From: Rubritalea squalenifaciens DSM 18772
GTDB lineage: Bacteria > Verrucomicrobiota > Verrucomicrobiia > Verrucomicrobiales > Akkermansiaceae
DNA length: 64,000 nucleotides
Assembly (NCBI RefSeq): GCF_900141815.1
Contig: NZ_FQYR01000002.1
Span: forward strand, 969,091-1,033,090
Direction: 5' to 3'
Numbering within the stretch: the first letter of the stretch is position 1; each line of letters begins with the position of its first letter. A model generated the notes under the pieces. It was not told the origin of the DNA. It saw only the letters and a list, made by a program, of their open reading frames with translations, and ran no database searches. Made by a program: the position numbers and the translations under genes. This document shows positions 41,997 to 49,919 of this stretch, in pieces.

Positions 41997-43397
41997 ATGA
42001 ATAAATCCGGAAGAAACCTAGCCCTCGAAGTGCCGCTGATCATTTTTGCTATTGGCGTGGCCTTTGTGGTGCAGATGCTCATGACGCCGAGTAAGGATCC
42101 TACGGTTCCACATTTCGCTGAGGTGGAAAAGCAGGAAAAGGATCAAGAAGTGATGAATGTCCCGGTGCCCAAGGTGGATAAAGAGGGGGAGATTCCCCCG
42201 CTGAAGATTCCGTTGACCTACAGCGAGGAACTCTCCGATCTTGGGGAGAAACCAGATTGGACTAAGCTGGATCCCTATCAGGAAGCAATCAGGAAGGACG
42301 AGTTTCTCCACTTGCTGACGGAGGTCTTTACGGTGGGAGATACCTGGAAAAACTGGATTGCCATTGGTGAAGACTCTGCGGTGATCCGCACGGACAATCA
42401 GGATGAGAGTCAGAAATATGAATTGTTTTTCCAGAAGGAAGGTGAGTCCAAGAAGGTGCCACGCTACTGGCGAACACGTGAGGAACTCGCCGATACTCCG
42501 AGTGACAGGCCACTGGCGGGTTTGCGGATTGCCATTGATCCTGGCCACATTGGTGGCAACTATGCCGCGCTGGAGCAACGGAGATTCTTGCTGAATGAAA
42601 ATGCCGCGCCTGTCCAAGAGGGGGACATGACTCTCACGGTGGCGAATACTCTCAAAGACCAGTTGGAGGCTTTAGGGGCTATTGTGAATCTGGTTAGAGA
42701 GAAGACCGAGCCAGTAAATCCTTTCCGGGTAGAGCAATACCAGGACTACGCCTATTCAAAGCTGGAGCACAACAAGGGACTCTCAACTCAAGAGTCCGTG
42801 AAACGGGAAGCTGACCGTATGTTCTATCGAGTCGGTGAGATCAGAGCCAGAGCAAGACTCGTCAATTACGCCTTCAAGCCTGATCTCGTGCTCTGTATCC
42901 ATTTCAATGCGGATGCTCAGCCTGACCCAGCGAACCCTGTCTTATTCGAGCAAGAGCATTTCCACATGCTGCTGAATGGGGCCTACACTGCAGGTGAGGT
43001 GGAGCATGAGGATGAGCGCTTCATCATGATCTTGAAAATCCTCCAAGGCATTCACCAGGAGGAAGCTAAATTAGCTCATGCGGCAGCGAACGCCTTTGTC
43101 CAAGAGGCTGGCCTGCCACCCTATCAGTACGAACCAAATTCGACACGTGCGGTTAATGTGGACGGTAACCCTTATCTGTGGGCGCGTAATCTGATAGCGA
43201 ACCGACTTTATGAATGTCCGGTGCTTTTTTATGAACCGTATCTGATGAATGGTAAGGATTCTTATGCAAGAATGCAGATGGGGGATTATGATGGTCTGCG
43301 CTATGTGAACGGGCAACTACGCCGATCTATCTATCGAGAGTATGTGGATGCGGTTACAGAAGGCCTAGTGGAATATTATACTGAACATACCAAGTAA
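41997..43397 (+). CDS. N-acetylmuramoyl-L-alanine amidase (Amidase_3)
   Basis: 466 residues. An N-terminal membrane anchor (LEVPLIIFAIGVAFVVQML) is followed by a ~150-residue linker region and the zinc amidase domain from about residue 175: LRIAIDPGHIGGNYA with the first His, the Glu of QEGDMTLTVA, and VLCIHFNADAQ with the last His. The domain continues to the end (LYECPVLFYEPYLMNG). It should cleave the bond between muramic acid and the stem peptide in the periplasm during cell separation or wall turnover. The next gene starts one base after its stop. Confidence 0.88.
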   Translation: MNKSGRNLALEVPLIIFAIGVAFVVQMLMTPSKDPTVPHFAEVEKQEKDQEVMNVPVPKVDKEGEIPPLKIPLTYSEELSDLGEKPDWTKLDPYQEAIRKDEFLHLLTEVFTVGDTWKNWIAIGEDSAVIRTDNQDESQKYELFFQKEGESKKVPRYWRTREELADTPSDRPLAGLRIAIDPGHIGGNYAALEQRRFLLNENAAPVQEGDMTLTVANTLKDQLEALGAIVNLVREKTEPVNPFRVEQYQDYAYSKLEHNKGLSTQESVKREADRMFYRVGEIRARARLVNYAFKPDLVLCIHFNADAQPDPANPVLFEQEHFHMLLNGAYTAGEVEHEDERFIMILKILQGIHQEEAKLAHAAANAFVQEAGLPPYQYEPNSTRAVNVDGNPYLWARNLIANRLYECPVLFYEPYLMNGKDSYARMQMGDYDGLRYVNGQLRRSIYREYVDAVTEGLVEYYTEHTK

Positions 43398-43398
43398 G

Positions 43399-44235
43399 AT
43401 GAAGCACCTGTTGTTAGTAGGAAACGGATTTGTGGGTAAGGTGGCGGCGGATCTCTTCCGAGACTACGGCTGGAAAGTGACTACGGTTTCTCGCAGTGGT
43501 AATGCAGATGAGGTGGCTGATGTGTCTAATCCAGAATCTTTGAGGGCATTGAAGGAGCGGATCGAGATTCCCACGCACCTCCTTCATTGCGCTAGTGCTG
43601 GAGGGGGAGGAGTGGATAGCTATCGATTTGTTTATCTGAATGGATGCAAGAATCTGGTAGAGATTTTCTCCGGTTTGCCCCTGCTGTTTACCTCCAGTAC
43701 CTCGGTTTATGGTCAGACGGATGGTTCTGTAGTGACTGAGGAGAGTCCCGCGGAGCCGGGACGTGAGACCGGAGATCTTTTGCGTGAGGCCGAACAGGTT
43801 GTTTTGGACGCCGGAGGGATTGTAGTGCGTCTAGCAGGGGTTTATGGCAATGGACGCTCTTATCTGCTGAAGCGCTTCCTGACTGGAGAGGCGGTCATGG
43901 AGGAAGATGGCAATCGCTGGATGAACCATACCCATCATCAGGATGCGGCCAGTGGGTGCTATCATTTGTTGGCGGCTGGGACCGAAGTATACGGGAAGAT
44001 TTTCAATCTCTGTGACTCGCGTCCGATGAGGCAGCGCCAAGTCTATAGTTATCTGGCGGACCATTTTGACAGACCCATGCCACCCAGCGGGCCGCGCAAT
44101 ACCAATCTCAAGCGAGGGTGGTCTGATAAGGCTGTCTGTAACGGGCGCATGCTTAAGCTAGGGTGGAAACCCAAATATCCTTGCTTCTTGGATGCGGTGG
44201 ATGAGGTGGCAAAAAGTTTGGGGGTGAGTGTTTAG
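43399..44235 (+). CDS. NAD-dependent epimerase/dehydratase-family (SDR) protein, YeeZ-like
   Basis: 278 residues. The start LLLVGNGFVGKVAADLFRDYG is a GxGxxG Rossmann motif. LLFTSSTSVYGQ followed by the REAEQVVLDAG region fits extended SDRs, though the usual YxxxK is not obvious. The overall pattern is nearest to YeeZ-type proteins of unknown substrate. Packed tightly: one base after the amidase stop and directly followed by the next start. Confidence 0.8.
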   Translation: MKHLLLVGNGFVGKVAADLFRDYGWKVTTVSRSGNADEVADVSNPESLRALKERIEIPTHLLHCASAGGGGVDSYRFVYLNGCKNLVEIFSGLPLLFTSSTSVYGQTDGSVVTEESPAEPGRETGDLLREAEQVVLDAGGIVVRLAGVYGNGRSYLLKRFLTGEAVMEEDGNRWMNHTHHQDAASGCYHLLAAGTEVYGKIFNLCDSRPMRQRQVYSYLADHFDRPMPPSGPRNTNLKRGWSDKAVCNGRMLKLGWKPKYPCFLDAVDEVAKSLGVSV

Positions 44236-44607
44236 ATGGCCAAGAGATTCAAGAAGCAAGAAAGCGAGGTGCTGCACTACGCCTACCTTCGGCGCCGGGT
44301 GCACTCAAGCTGGAAGATCACGCTGATGGTGGCTCTGGGAGGCTCGATTGTCTTCTGGAGTGCTGGCTTGGTGAACGGCTGGGCGGCCTTGGGGCTCATT
44401 CTGGCGGTGTTTCTCGTCAGACCGGTCGCTGAGATCATGTTCTCCAGAGTATTTTTCTGCCCTCGTTGTGGTGGGGATATTTTTCTGGATGTCTGTCAGG
44501 TGGAATCACGTGGGTCCGGGGTAGAGCAGGGAGTGGTGTGTTCCTTTTGCAGGGTCGAAGTCACTCATTATGTGAGCAAGGAAGGCGATGTCGTGGATAT
44601 TGACTGA
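44236..44607 (+). CDS. Small membrane protein with zinc-ribbon
   Basis: 123 residues. Two hydrophobic segments (ITLMVALGGSIVFWSAGLV and AALGLILAVFLVRPV) precede a C-terminal zinc-ribbon with two Cys pairs, CPRCGG and, ~27 residues later, CSFC. Its ATG directly follows the stop codon of the SDR gene. The stop of this gene overlaps the -35 of the maf promoter. Function unknown. Confidence 0.7.
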   Translation: MAKRFKKQESEVLHYAYLRRRVHSSWKITLMVALGGSIVFWSAGLVNGWAALGLILAVFLVRPVAEIMFSRVFFCPRCGGDIFLDVCQVESRGSGVEQGVVCSFCRVEVTHYVSKEGDVVDID

Positions 44608-44627
44608 GGTGCCTCAGCCGCTATGGT
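44600..44627 (+). promoter_or_regulatory. maf promoter of leaderless type
   Basis: TTGACT (44600-44605), 16 bases, TATGGT (44622-44627), then GCGGAGC and the ATG at 44635. The layout and even the seven bases before the ATG closely match dapA (GCGCAGC). The -35 overlaps the end of the zinc-ribbon gene. Confidence 0.62.
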
Positions 44628-44634
44628 GCGGAGC

Positions 44635-45207
44635 ATGAAGAAGCTGATACTTGCATCTGGATCGCCGCGACGAAAAGAACTGCTCGGTGAGCTAGGTTAC
44701 CAATTCGAGGTAGTGCTTTCCCCAGCAGAGGAAGTGCATGACCACGAGATGGAACTGGTAGAGCTGTGTGAGCTGAATGGGGCTCTTAAGGGGAGAGCGG
44801 TGCTGGAGATGCATCCAGATGCTGTGGTGCTGGCGGGTGATACCCTAGTATATATTGATGAAACTCCTCTCGGAAAACCGAAGTCTGAGCAAGAGGCTGT
44901 AGAAATGCTGCGCCGGCTCTCGGGCAAAGAGCACTCAGTGTGTTCCGGGATGTGCCTTTGTGAGCATGGAAGAGAGGTGAGATTTCATGAAGTGACCAAG
45001 GTCCTGTTCAAGGAACTCGATGATGAAACGATCCGTGAATACATGCGCAAGGTCGATGTGATGGATAAGGCTGGGGCCTATGCGGTCCAGGAGCATGGAG
45101 AAATGATTATCGAAAAACTGATAGGAGATTACTCCAATGTCGTAGGTATGCCTCAGAAGCTGGTGGACGAAAGATTGCGTGCTTTCGGATTGAAGCCAGG
45201 CGCATAA
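44635..45207 (+). CDS. maf: Maf-family nucleoside triphosphate pyrophosphatase
   Basis: 190 residues from the ATG at 44635. Marks: LILASGSPRRKELLGELGY, VLAGDTLVYIDETPLGKPKS, SGKEHSVCSGMCL, DVMDKAGAYAVQEHG and IGDYSNVVGMPQKLV. Maf proteins hydrolyse dTTP, UTP or modified nucleotides and can influence septum formation. The Ser-Arg-Arg and QEHG features are intermediate, so I do not assign YhdE or YceF type. Confidence 0.93.
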   Translation: MKKLILASGSPRRKELLGELGYQFEVVLSPAEEVHDHEMELVELCELNGALKGRAVLEMHPDAVVLAGDTLVYIDETPLGKPKSEQEAVEMLRRLSGKEHSVCSGMCLCEHGREVRFHEVTKVLFKELDDETIREYMRKVDVMDKAGAYAVQEHGEMIIEKLIGDYSNVVGMPQKLVDERLRAFGLKPGA

Positions 45208-45218
45208 CTGCTAGAAAT

Positions 45219-46214
45219 ATGAATGTGATGGAGGAGGAACATCGATATCCTTTGTTGTTTAACCCGAATGCTCGTAGTCAGAAGGGTAAACGTGCTTTGA
45301 GTTTTATCATGGAGCACGCGAAGGATTTTGTCCTCTATGCCACCAGAGATATAGATGATGCGCGCAACTTGGCATCAAAGTTTGCTGACAAGGGGGAACC
45401 TGTAGTTTTGGCTGCCGGTGGCGACGGTACTTTGAATGCTGTCGTTCAGGGTTTAGCTGGGTCGGATACGGCTCTTGGAGTGCTTCCTGCGGGCACAATG
45501 AATGTGTTTGCCCGTGAAATTGGTATCCCTGTTCCTAATTTACAGAGTTCCAACTTGAACAAGGCGATGGAAGTCATTCGTGCAGGAAATATGCGCGAGG
45601 TCGATTTGTTTGAGTCCAATGGCAAGCCCTTCGTTCAGATGGCGGGTGTAGGCTTTGACGCGCAGGTTATCGAAGAGACGACCAATGAGTCGAAGAAGGT
45701 TTTTGGGCCGCTGGCGTACTTGATGTCTGCGGTGAAGTTGCTTGGTGATACCCCTCCGAAAATGAGGGTGATCTTTAAGGATGGTAGAGAGATTGATGGT
45801 GTGGCTGTCTTGGTCGGCAACGGGTCTCTCTATGGAGGTCAGGTGAAGCTCTTCCCCAAAGCTGATAACTGTGATGACATGTTAGACCTGATTGTCTTCA
45901 AGGAGTCGGGCTACAAGTTTGTCTTGGACTCGCTGAAGGGACTGGCCGGAGTCTTGGACTTGGTGGGTTCATCTGTGGAGTACCTGCATGCAGACGACTT
46001 CAAGGTAGTTTCTGATAGGGAAGTCCCTGTTGAGGTGGATGGGGAATATGTCGGGCGTTGCCACACAGTGGAGTTCACTCCTGCCTCCAAGAAGCTCAAG
46101 GTGCTGGCTCCCAAAGAACCGGTGGGTGGCCTGGCTCAGCTCTGGAAGAACTGGCAGAACATTCCCCGCAAGCTGGCGGGTGAGCGCGAGCAAAAGACCC
46201 ACGATGATGCATAG
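45219..46214 (+). CDS. YegS/diacylglycerol kinase-family lipid kinase
   Basis: 331 residues. The N-terminal catalytic domain has LLFNPNARSQKGKRAL, the glycine-rich ATP loop AAGGDGTLNAVVQGL, and LGVLPAGTMNVFAREIGIP. The C-terminal beta domain has GVGFDAQVIEETTNE and VEVDGEYVG. It should phosphorylate a membrane lipid such as diacylglycerol or phosphatidylglycerol. Eleven bases downstream of maf. Confidence 0.9.
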   Translation: MNVMEEEHRYPLLFNPNARSQKGKRALSFIMEHAKDFVLYATRDIDDARNLASKFADKGEPVVLAAGGDGTLNAVVQGLAGSDTALGVLPAGTMNVFAREIGIPVPNLQSSNLNKAMEVIRAGNMREVDLFESNGKPFVQMAGVGFDAQVIEETTNESKKVFGPLAYLMSAVKLLGDTPPKMRVIFKDGREIDGVAVLVGNGSLYGGQVKLFPKADNCDDMLDLIVFKESGYKFVLDSLKGLAGVLDLVGSSVEYLHADDFKVVSDREVPVEVDGEYVGRCHTVEFTPASKKLKVLAPKEPVGGLAQLWKNWQNIPRKLAGEREQKTHDDA

Positions 46215-46274
46215 TCTTGGCTGAGCGGTGGGTATTGGTTTGATTTTGGCCGCATTTGAGTTCAGTATAGTACT

Positions 46275-46745
46275 ATGAAAAGTCTCGTCGTTTTCCTGTC
46301 TCTCTTTGTCGCTGTGTTAGGTGTTTCCCAAGCGGATGATCTGGATCTGAAGAAGTACCCCCAACCTGAAAAAGGCTATACGCGACAGGTGATCATCCTG
46401 CCTAAGCTGGAGAAGGAAGAAACGCATAAAGTGCAGCTGCTGATTGGCAAGAAGGCTATGGTCGATAGTGCCAATATGGCCAGGATGATGGGCGACATCA
46501 AAGAGGAGACTCTGAAGGGCTGGGGCTTTCCCATGTACAAGTTTGAGTCAGACGGACGCATTATCCAGACTCGCCGTGGCGGTGGTAAGATGGAGGAACG
46601 GTTCGTGGATGCACTTCATGATTACCTGATTCGCTACAATAGCAAACTTCCTATCGTGGTTTACGTGCCAGAAGGGTTTCTGGTCAAATACCGGGTATGG
46701 AGCATCGGGGATGAAGAGATCTATGCTAAGGAAGTGAACGAATAG
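46275..46745 (+). CDS. Ecotin-family serine protease inhibitor
   Basis: 156 residues with a signal peptide (residues 1-20, ending VSQA). The family signature is strong: YPQPEKGYTRQVIILPKLEK at the start, HKVQLLIGKKAMVD, LKGWGFPMYKFES, then YNSKLPIVVYVPEGFLVKYR. Ecotin is a periplasmic dimer that blocks trypsin-fold proteases. Two departures from E. coli ecotin: both cysteines of the Cys50-Cys87 disulfide are missing (VDS in place of VDC; GGG in the second site), and the reactive loop reads QTRRGG, so the P1 residue appears to be Arg instead of Met. Seventeen bases before the DUF502 gene. Confidence 0.9.
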   Translation: MKSLVVFLSLFVAVLGVSQADDLDLKKYPQPEKGYTRQVIILPKLEKEETHKVQLLIGKKAMVDSANMARMMGDIKEETLKGWGFPMYKFESDGRIIQTRRGGGKMEERFVDALHDYLIRYNSKLPIVVYVPEGFLVKYRVWSIGDEEIYAKEVNE

Positions 46746-46762
46746 ACGTTTGTAGAGCACAC

Positions 46763-47539
46763 ATGAATAAAGATCCTGAAAAGCATCATACCTTTGATGG
46801 TCCATCCATGGATCAGGTCAAGAATACTGGCCGCAGTCTGCTGGCAGGTCTGGCTGCATTGGTGCCTTTCATAGGCACGATCTGGCTGCTGGTGATCGTG
46901 TACCGTATCATGCTCAAGGCTGGAGACCTGATGATCTTGGGGGTGATGAAGTTTGTGAGTCTGCTCATAGGCCAACCCAAAGCCTACGAAACCTGGCACG
47001 TCGATTTCTATGGCTCGAATTTGCTGCGCTTCCTACTACCGATCATTCTGACGGCTTTGGTGGGGATCGCCGTGCTCAACAAGCCCGGCAAGCGTGTCCT
47101 TCACTGGATGAACGAGCTGGTGCAGAAGATCCCCGTCATAGGATTTATCTACTCAGCCTTGGTGCAGTTCGTCGACGCGGTGAGAGGTCTAGGGGATGAC
47201 CGTAAATTCAAGAGCGTAGTCTATATCGAGTATCCAAGTCCAGGATGCCGCCTGATCGGCTTTGTGACAGGAAATTTCCATGATGAACAAAAGGGGAATG
47301 ATGTGACCTCTGTCTTCATTCCCACTAGCCCAAACCCCATGACGGGTTTCATGCTCATCGTGGACGATGACAAGGTGATCCCCTGTGATATGAGCATCGA
47401 GAGGGCTACCAAAATGATTCTGTCAGCAGGATTGGTGACGCCGGATCACTTGGGCGACGCGGTCAGAGTGAATGACGCGCCTCCTCCAAAGGTGGAAGAA
47501 GGCGCGCCAGAAAAGGAAGATACTTCCTCTGGGGCCTAG
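46763..47539 (+). CDS. DUF502-family membrane protein
   Basis: 258 residues. Two transmembrane regions (LLAGLAALVPFIGTIWLLVIVY near residue 27 and LLRFLLPIILTALVGIAVL near 88) precede the conserved cytoplasmic part: KIPVIGFIYSALVQFVDAV, KSVVYIEYPSPGCRLIGFVTG, SVFIPTSPNPMTGFMLIV, and SIERATKMILSAGLV. This matches DUF502 well. Its function is not known. Its last four bases overlap the stop of the convergent outer-membrane gene. Confidence 0.9.
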   Translation: MNKDPEKHHTFDGPSMDQVKNTGRSLLAGLAALVPFIGTIWLLVIVYRIMLKAGDLMILGVMKFVSLLIGQPKAYETWHVDFYGSNLLRFLLPIILTALVGIAVLNKPGKRVLHWMNELVQKIPVIGFIYSALVQFVDAVRGLGDDRKFKSVVYIEYPSPGCRLIGFVTGNFHDEQKGNDVTSVFIPTSPNPMTGFMLIVDDDKVIPCDMSIERATKMILSAGLVTPDHLGDAVRVNDAPPPKVEEGAPEKEDTSSGA

Positions 47540-48591
47540 AAGGCTTTCTGCCAGCCAAGCATCACGCTGAACTCGCGGTTCATGCCGATGCCGTTGGCTT
47601 CTTGATAGATTGGGATGAGCGCCTCTACCGCTAGGCGATGGCCTTTGAAGCTTCCTTCCTGGAAGATGAAGTTAGCGCCAAGGCCAGCTTCCAGCACATG
47701 ACCGCCGTAGTTTTCTTGGAAATGCTGAGGGGCCGAGTGATGGTGCATGCCGTTATAATGGCCCTGGATGTCTTCTTGATAACTGTAGTTCAAACGGGCG
47801 GAGAGACTCAGTGACTCTGTGACAGGCGTGGCGATCCATGAGGTCAGGCTGTAGCTGTCACCATAGGCAAAGCCACTCTCATTGTCTTCCTCAAGAACGG
47901 TGCGGGTGCTTGCCTGCACACCCCAGGAGAAGGTTTCGAGGTGTTGCTGGTAGGTCAGCCCGAGGATGCCATCCCAGGTGCCTCCGCCAAGCTGCATGCC
48001 GTAAGGTAGGTACATACCATCCTGTTTTTCATCCACGTCAGCAGTGGGGAGTACGAGACCGAGTGTCAGGTGCAGGCTCTGGGTGTTATCCGAGTAGAGG
48101 CTGTAGAGGGCAGTGAGGGAGGTGTCTCCAAGGCCTTCACTGGAGTGGCTGCCGCTGTGGCTCATGGAATGCATGGAGTGCATGCCGCCCATCATCATGG
48201 GAGCCATGTCCATATCCATGTCTTTGCGGACGTAGTTAAACATGCTCATCAGGGTGAGTTTGTCGGTAGGGGCATACATGATGCCGAGCATGTGCATCTG
48301 CATGTCCATGCTGGTGCCCGCTCCCGTGTAGCCTCTGTCGTAGACCTCGCTGGAGGTGAGGGAGTTGTTGCCGTCACGGTGGCCATCCATGGCCATGAAC
48401 ATATAGCGGTAGGAGAACATCCATTCCCCCTGTTTGTGGACGTGGTCACCCATGACTCCGATAGGGGCGTGGGCGTCTGGGCGGGCGGATGTCTGAACCG
48501 GAATGCAGCAGCTCAGAGGATTCTTGCTGTCTTGGGCGTGAGCGGCAGTAACGAGGGTGGTAGCGAGGGCTACCATAGCGATTTGTTTCAT
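47536..48591 (-). CDS. Met/His-rich outer-membrane protein, probably metal-related
   Basis: 351 residues with a signal peptide (residues 1-19, ending AAHA) and then CC in NPLSCCIPVQ. The body has the alternating pattern of an outer-membrane barrel of the transporter type with C-terminal strand EFSVMLGWQKAF. Residues ~100-150 are very rich in Met, His and Ser (MDMQMHMLGIMYAP; DMDMAPMMMGGMHSMHSMSH), and there is a second His group (HYNGMHHHSAPQHF, near 275). Such Met/His clusters usually bind copper or silver, so copper handling is inferred. The gene is preceded by five consecutive hairpins and an upstream gene with a CxxC motif. Confidence 0.72.
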   Translation of the reverse strand: MKQIAMVALATTLVTAAHAQDSKNPLSCCIPVQTSARPDAHAPIGVMGDHVHKQGEWMFSYRYMFMAMDGHRDGNNSLTSSEVYDRGYTGAGTSMDMQMHMLGIMYAPTDKLTLMSMFNYVRKDMDMDMAPMMMGGMHSMHSMSHSGSHSSEGLGDTSLTALYSLYSDNTQSLHLTLGLVLPTADVDEKQDGMYLPYGMQLGGGTWDGILGLTYQQHLETFSWGVQASTRTVLEEDNESGFAYGDSYSLTSWIATPVTESLSLSARLNYSYQEDIQGHYNGMHHHSAPQHFQENYGGHVLEAGLGANFIFQEGSFKGHRLAVEALIPIYQEANGIGMNREFSVMLGWQKAF

Positions 48592-48621
48592 TTCTCTTAA
48601 TTAAATAGATAGGATTCCGCA

Positions 48622-48742
48622 GTGCCTGAGAAGTAGGCACACGGTTGCGCAAGTGCGCGGGTGTGGATGCTTGGTCCACGGTCAGATTCATCATGAGCCT
48701 CAGAAAGTGGCTCAAAGATGGAGTTTCAGGCTCTAGGCCTGA
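48622..48742 (-). promoter_or_regulatory. Five-hairpin leader region, candidate structured RNA
   Basis: Within 121 bases lie five separate inverted repeats: 48622-48640 (GTGCCT/AGGCAC, 6 bp), 48647-48658 (GCGC/GCGC, 4 bp), 48663-48679 (GTGGA/TCCAC, 5 bp), 48694-48714 (TGAGCC/GGCTCA, 6 bp) and 48726-48742 (TCAGGC/GCCTGA, 6 bp). They lie just upstream of the Met/His-rich outer-membrane gene on its strand. None is followed by a T-run, so simple termination is unlikely. A regulatory leader or an mRNA-processing element is possible. Confidence 0.45.
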
Positions 48743-48768
48743 TGGGGCTGTTGATTAGCTGTGATGAA

Positions 48769-49158
48769 TCAGACGAAATCCGGAGGAGGAAATGGAAGTT
48801 CTGGCTGGAACTGATTTAGCAGAAGCAAATCAATTCTCAGGAAGGGGAGACGAGTGGCGCTGGGGGGCGTGAGTTTGGCAGGGCGGCTGGTCGCAGAGAC
48901 CGCCTTGGCAAGTGGAGTGAGTTCAGGCACAGGGGCCTCCTTGCGCTTTTTCTCTGCCTCATGCTTGGCAATGCTCTTACAGTGCTCACAAGGCTCTTCA
49001 CCGCTGAAGGTGGAGTCCACGGCATCGGCAACGCCTCTCTCAGGGATACGCTCGTTGAGCATGTTGGCCCAGGCCCAGATTTGGTACGTCACCGTAGGTC
49101 CTTCAACCAAGGTGAAGGCTGCGATCAAGCACAGTAATCTTGTCGCGAGGAAGCGCAT
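48769..49158 (-). CDS. Small secreted or membrane-anchored CxxC protein
   Basis: 129 residues. An N-terminal hydrophobic segment (ATRLLCLIAAFTLVEGPTVTY) is followed by a conserved-looking CEHCKSIAKHEAEKKRKEA stretch with a CxxC pair and adjacent His, then a Pro-rich tail ending FPPPDFV. CxxC plus His could bind a metal. It lies upstream of the Met/His-rich outer-membrane gene on the same strand. No family recognised. Confidence 0.6.
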   Translation of the reverse strand: MRFLATRLLCLIAAFTLVEGPTVTYQIWAWANMLNERIPERGVADAVDSTFSGEEPCEHCKSIAKHEAEKKRKEAPVPELTPLAKAVSATSRPAKLTPPSATRLPFLRIDLLLLNQFQPELPFPPPDFV

Positions 49159-49239
49159 CTGACTGCGAAGTAGGGGCTAGCTGTGAGACGAACAAGTCTT
49201 TTTGGTAACATTTCGTAGGGAATATGCATTTTATGGGGG

Positions 49240-49267
49240 TTGACGTTGGCCCTTCAGTGGGTATGAG
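49240..49267 (+). promoter_or_regulatory. grpE promoter of leaderless type
   Basis: TTGACG (49240-49245), 16 bases, TATGAG (49262-49267), then seven bases and the ATG at 49275. This matches the dapA and maf layout. No CIRCE element or sigma-32-type box is visible nearby. Confidence 0.55.
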
Positions 49268-49274
49268 TTTCGCC

Positions 49275-49919
49275 ATGCAGAAGGATAATTCCCAAGTATC
49301 TGAAGAGGAACTCGTAGATGAGTCCGTGGAGCAGGAGACTTCCGGCCAGACGGTCGATGACTCTGGTAAAACTTTGGATGAGATCAACGAGGAGATTGAG
49401 AAGGAGCTCGAGGAAGCTATCGAGCAAGAGGAGCAGGATGAGGTCGTGACTCTCGAAGCGGAAGTTCTGAAGTGGAAGGAAGCCGCTCTCCGCTCTGCCG
49501 CCGATCTAGAAAATTTCCGCAAGCGTATGGCCCGCGAAAAGCAGGATTCCATCCGCTACGGCAATCAGCGCCTCATTGAAGAGCTTCTCCCGGTGCTCGA
49601 TAACTTTGCGATGGGTATGCAAGCTGCAGAGAAAGACAGCGGCTCCATGATCTACATGGGTATGCAGATGGTGCAGAAGCAGCTGGAAGGCTTCCTAGAA
49701 GGTCAAGGTGTCCAGGAGGTGCCTGTCATCGTAGGAAGTGATTTCGATCCGAACCTGCATGATGCGATGAGCCAAGAAGTCAGCGCTGAGCTGGAGGAAG
49801 GCAAAATTCTTCGTGTAATGCGTAAGGGTTACAAGATGGGTGACCGTTTGGTACGTCCAGCCAATGTGGTGGTTTCCAAAGGGGCTGAAGAATCTCAAGA
49901 AGAGGAGGCTGCTCAGTAA
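49275..49919 (+). CDS. grpE: GrpE, nucleotide exchange factor for DnaK
   Basis: 214 residues from the ATG at 49275; earlier in-frame ATGs (49224, 49263) would overlap the candidate promoter. A long acidic N-terminus with a coiled coil (residues ~30-80) leads to the GrpE core: [35 protein letters not shown] and the C-terminal [26 protein letters not shown]. It promotes ADP release from DnaK. Its stop overlaps the dnaJ start (TAATG). dnaK is not between them or elsewhere in the window. Confidence 0.93.
   Translation: MQKDNSQVSEEELVDESVEQETSGQTVDDSGKTLDEINEEIEKELEEAIEQEEQDEVVTLEAEVLKWKEAALRSAADLENFRKRMAREKQDSIRYGNQRLIEELLPVLDNFAMGMQAAEKDSGSMIYMGMQMVQKQLEGFLEGQGVQEVPVIVGSDFDPNLHDAMSQEVSAELEEGKILRVMRKGYKMGDRLVRPANVVVSKGAEESQEEEAAQ

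Noticed and set aside
48622-48742. The hairpin series as a CRISPR array or terminator cluster
   Set aside because: Stem sequences differ from one another with no repeat-spacer pattern, and no T-runs follow on the gene strand.
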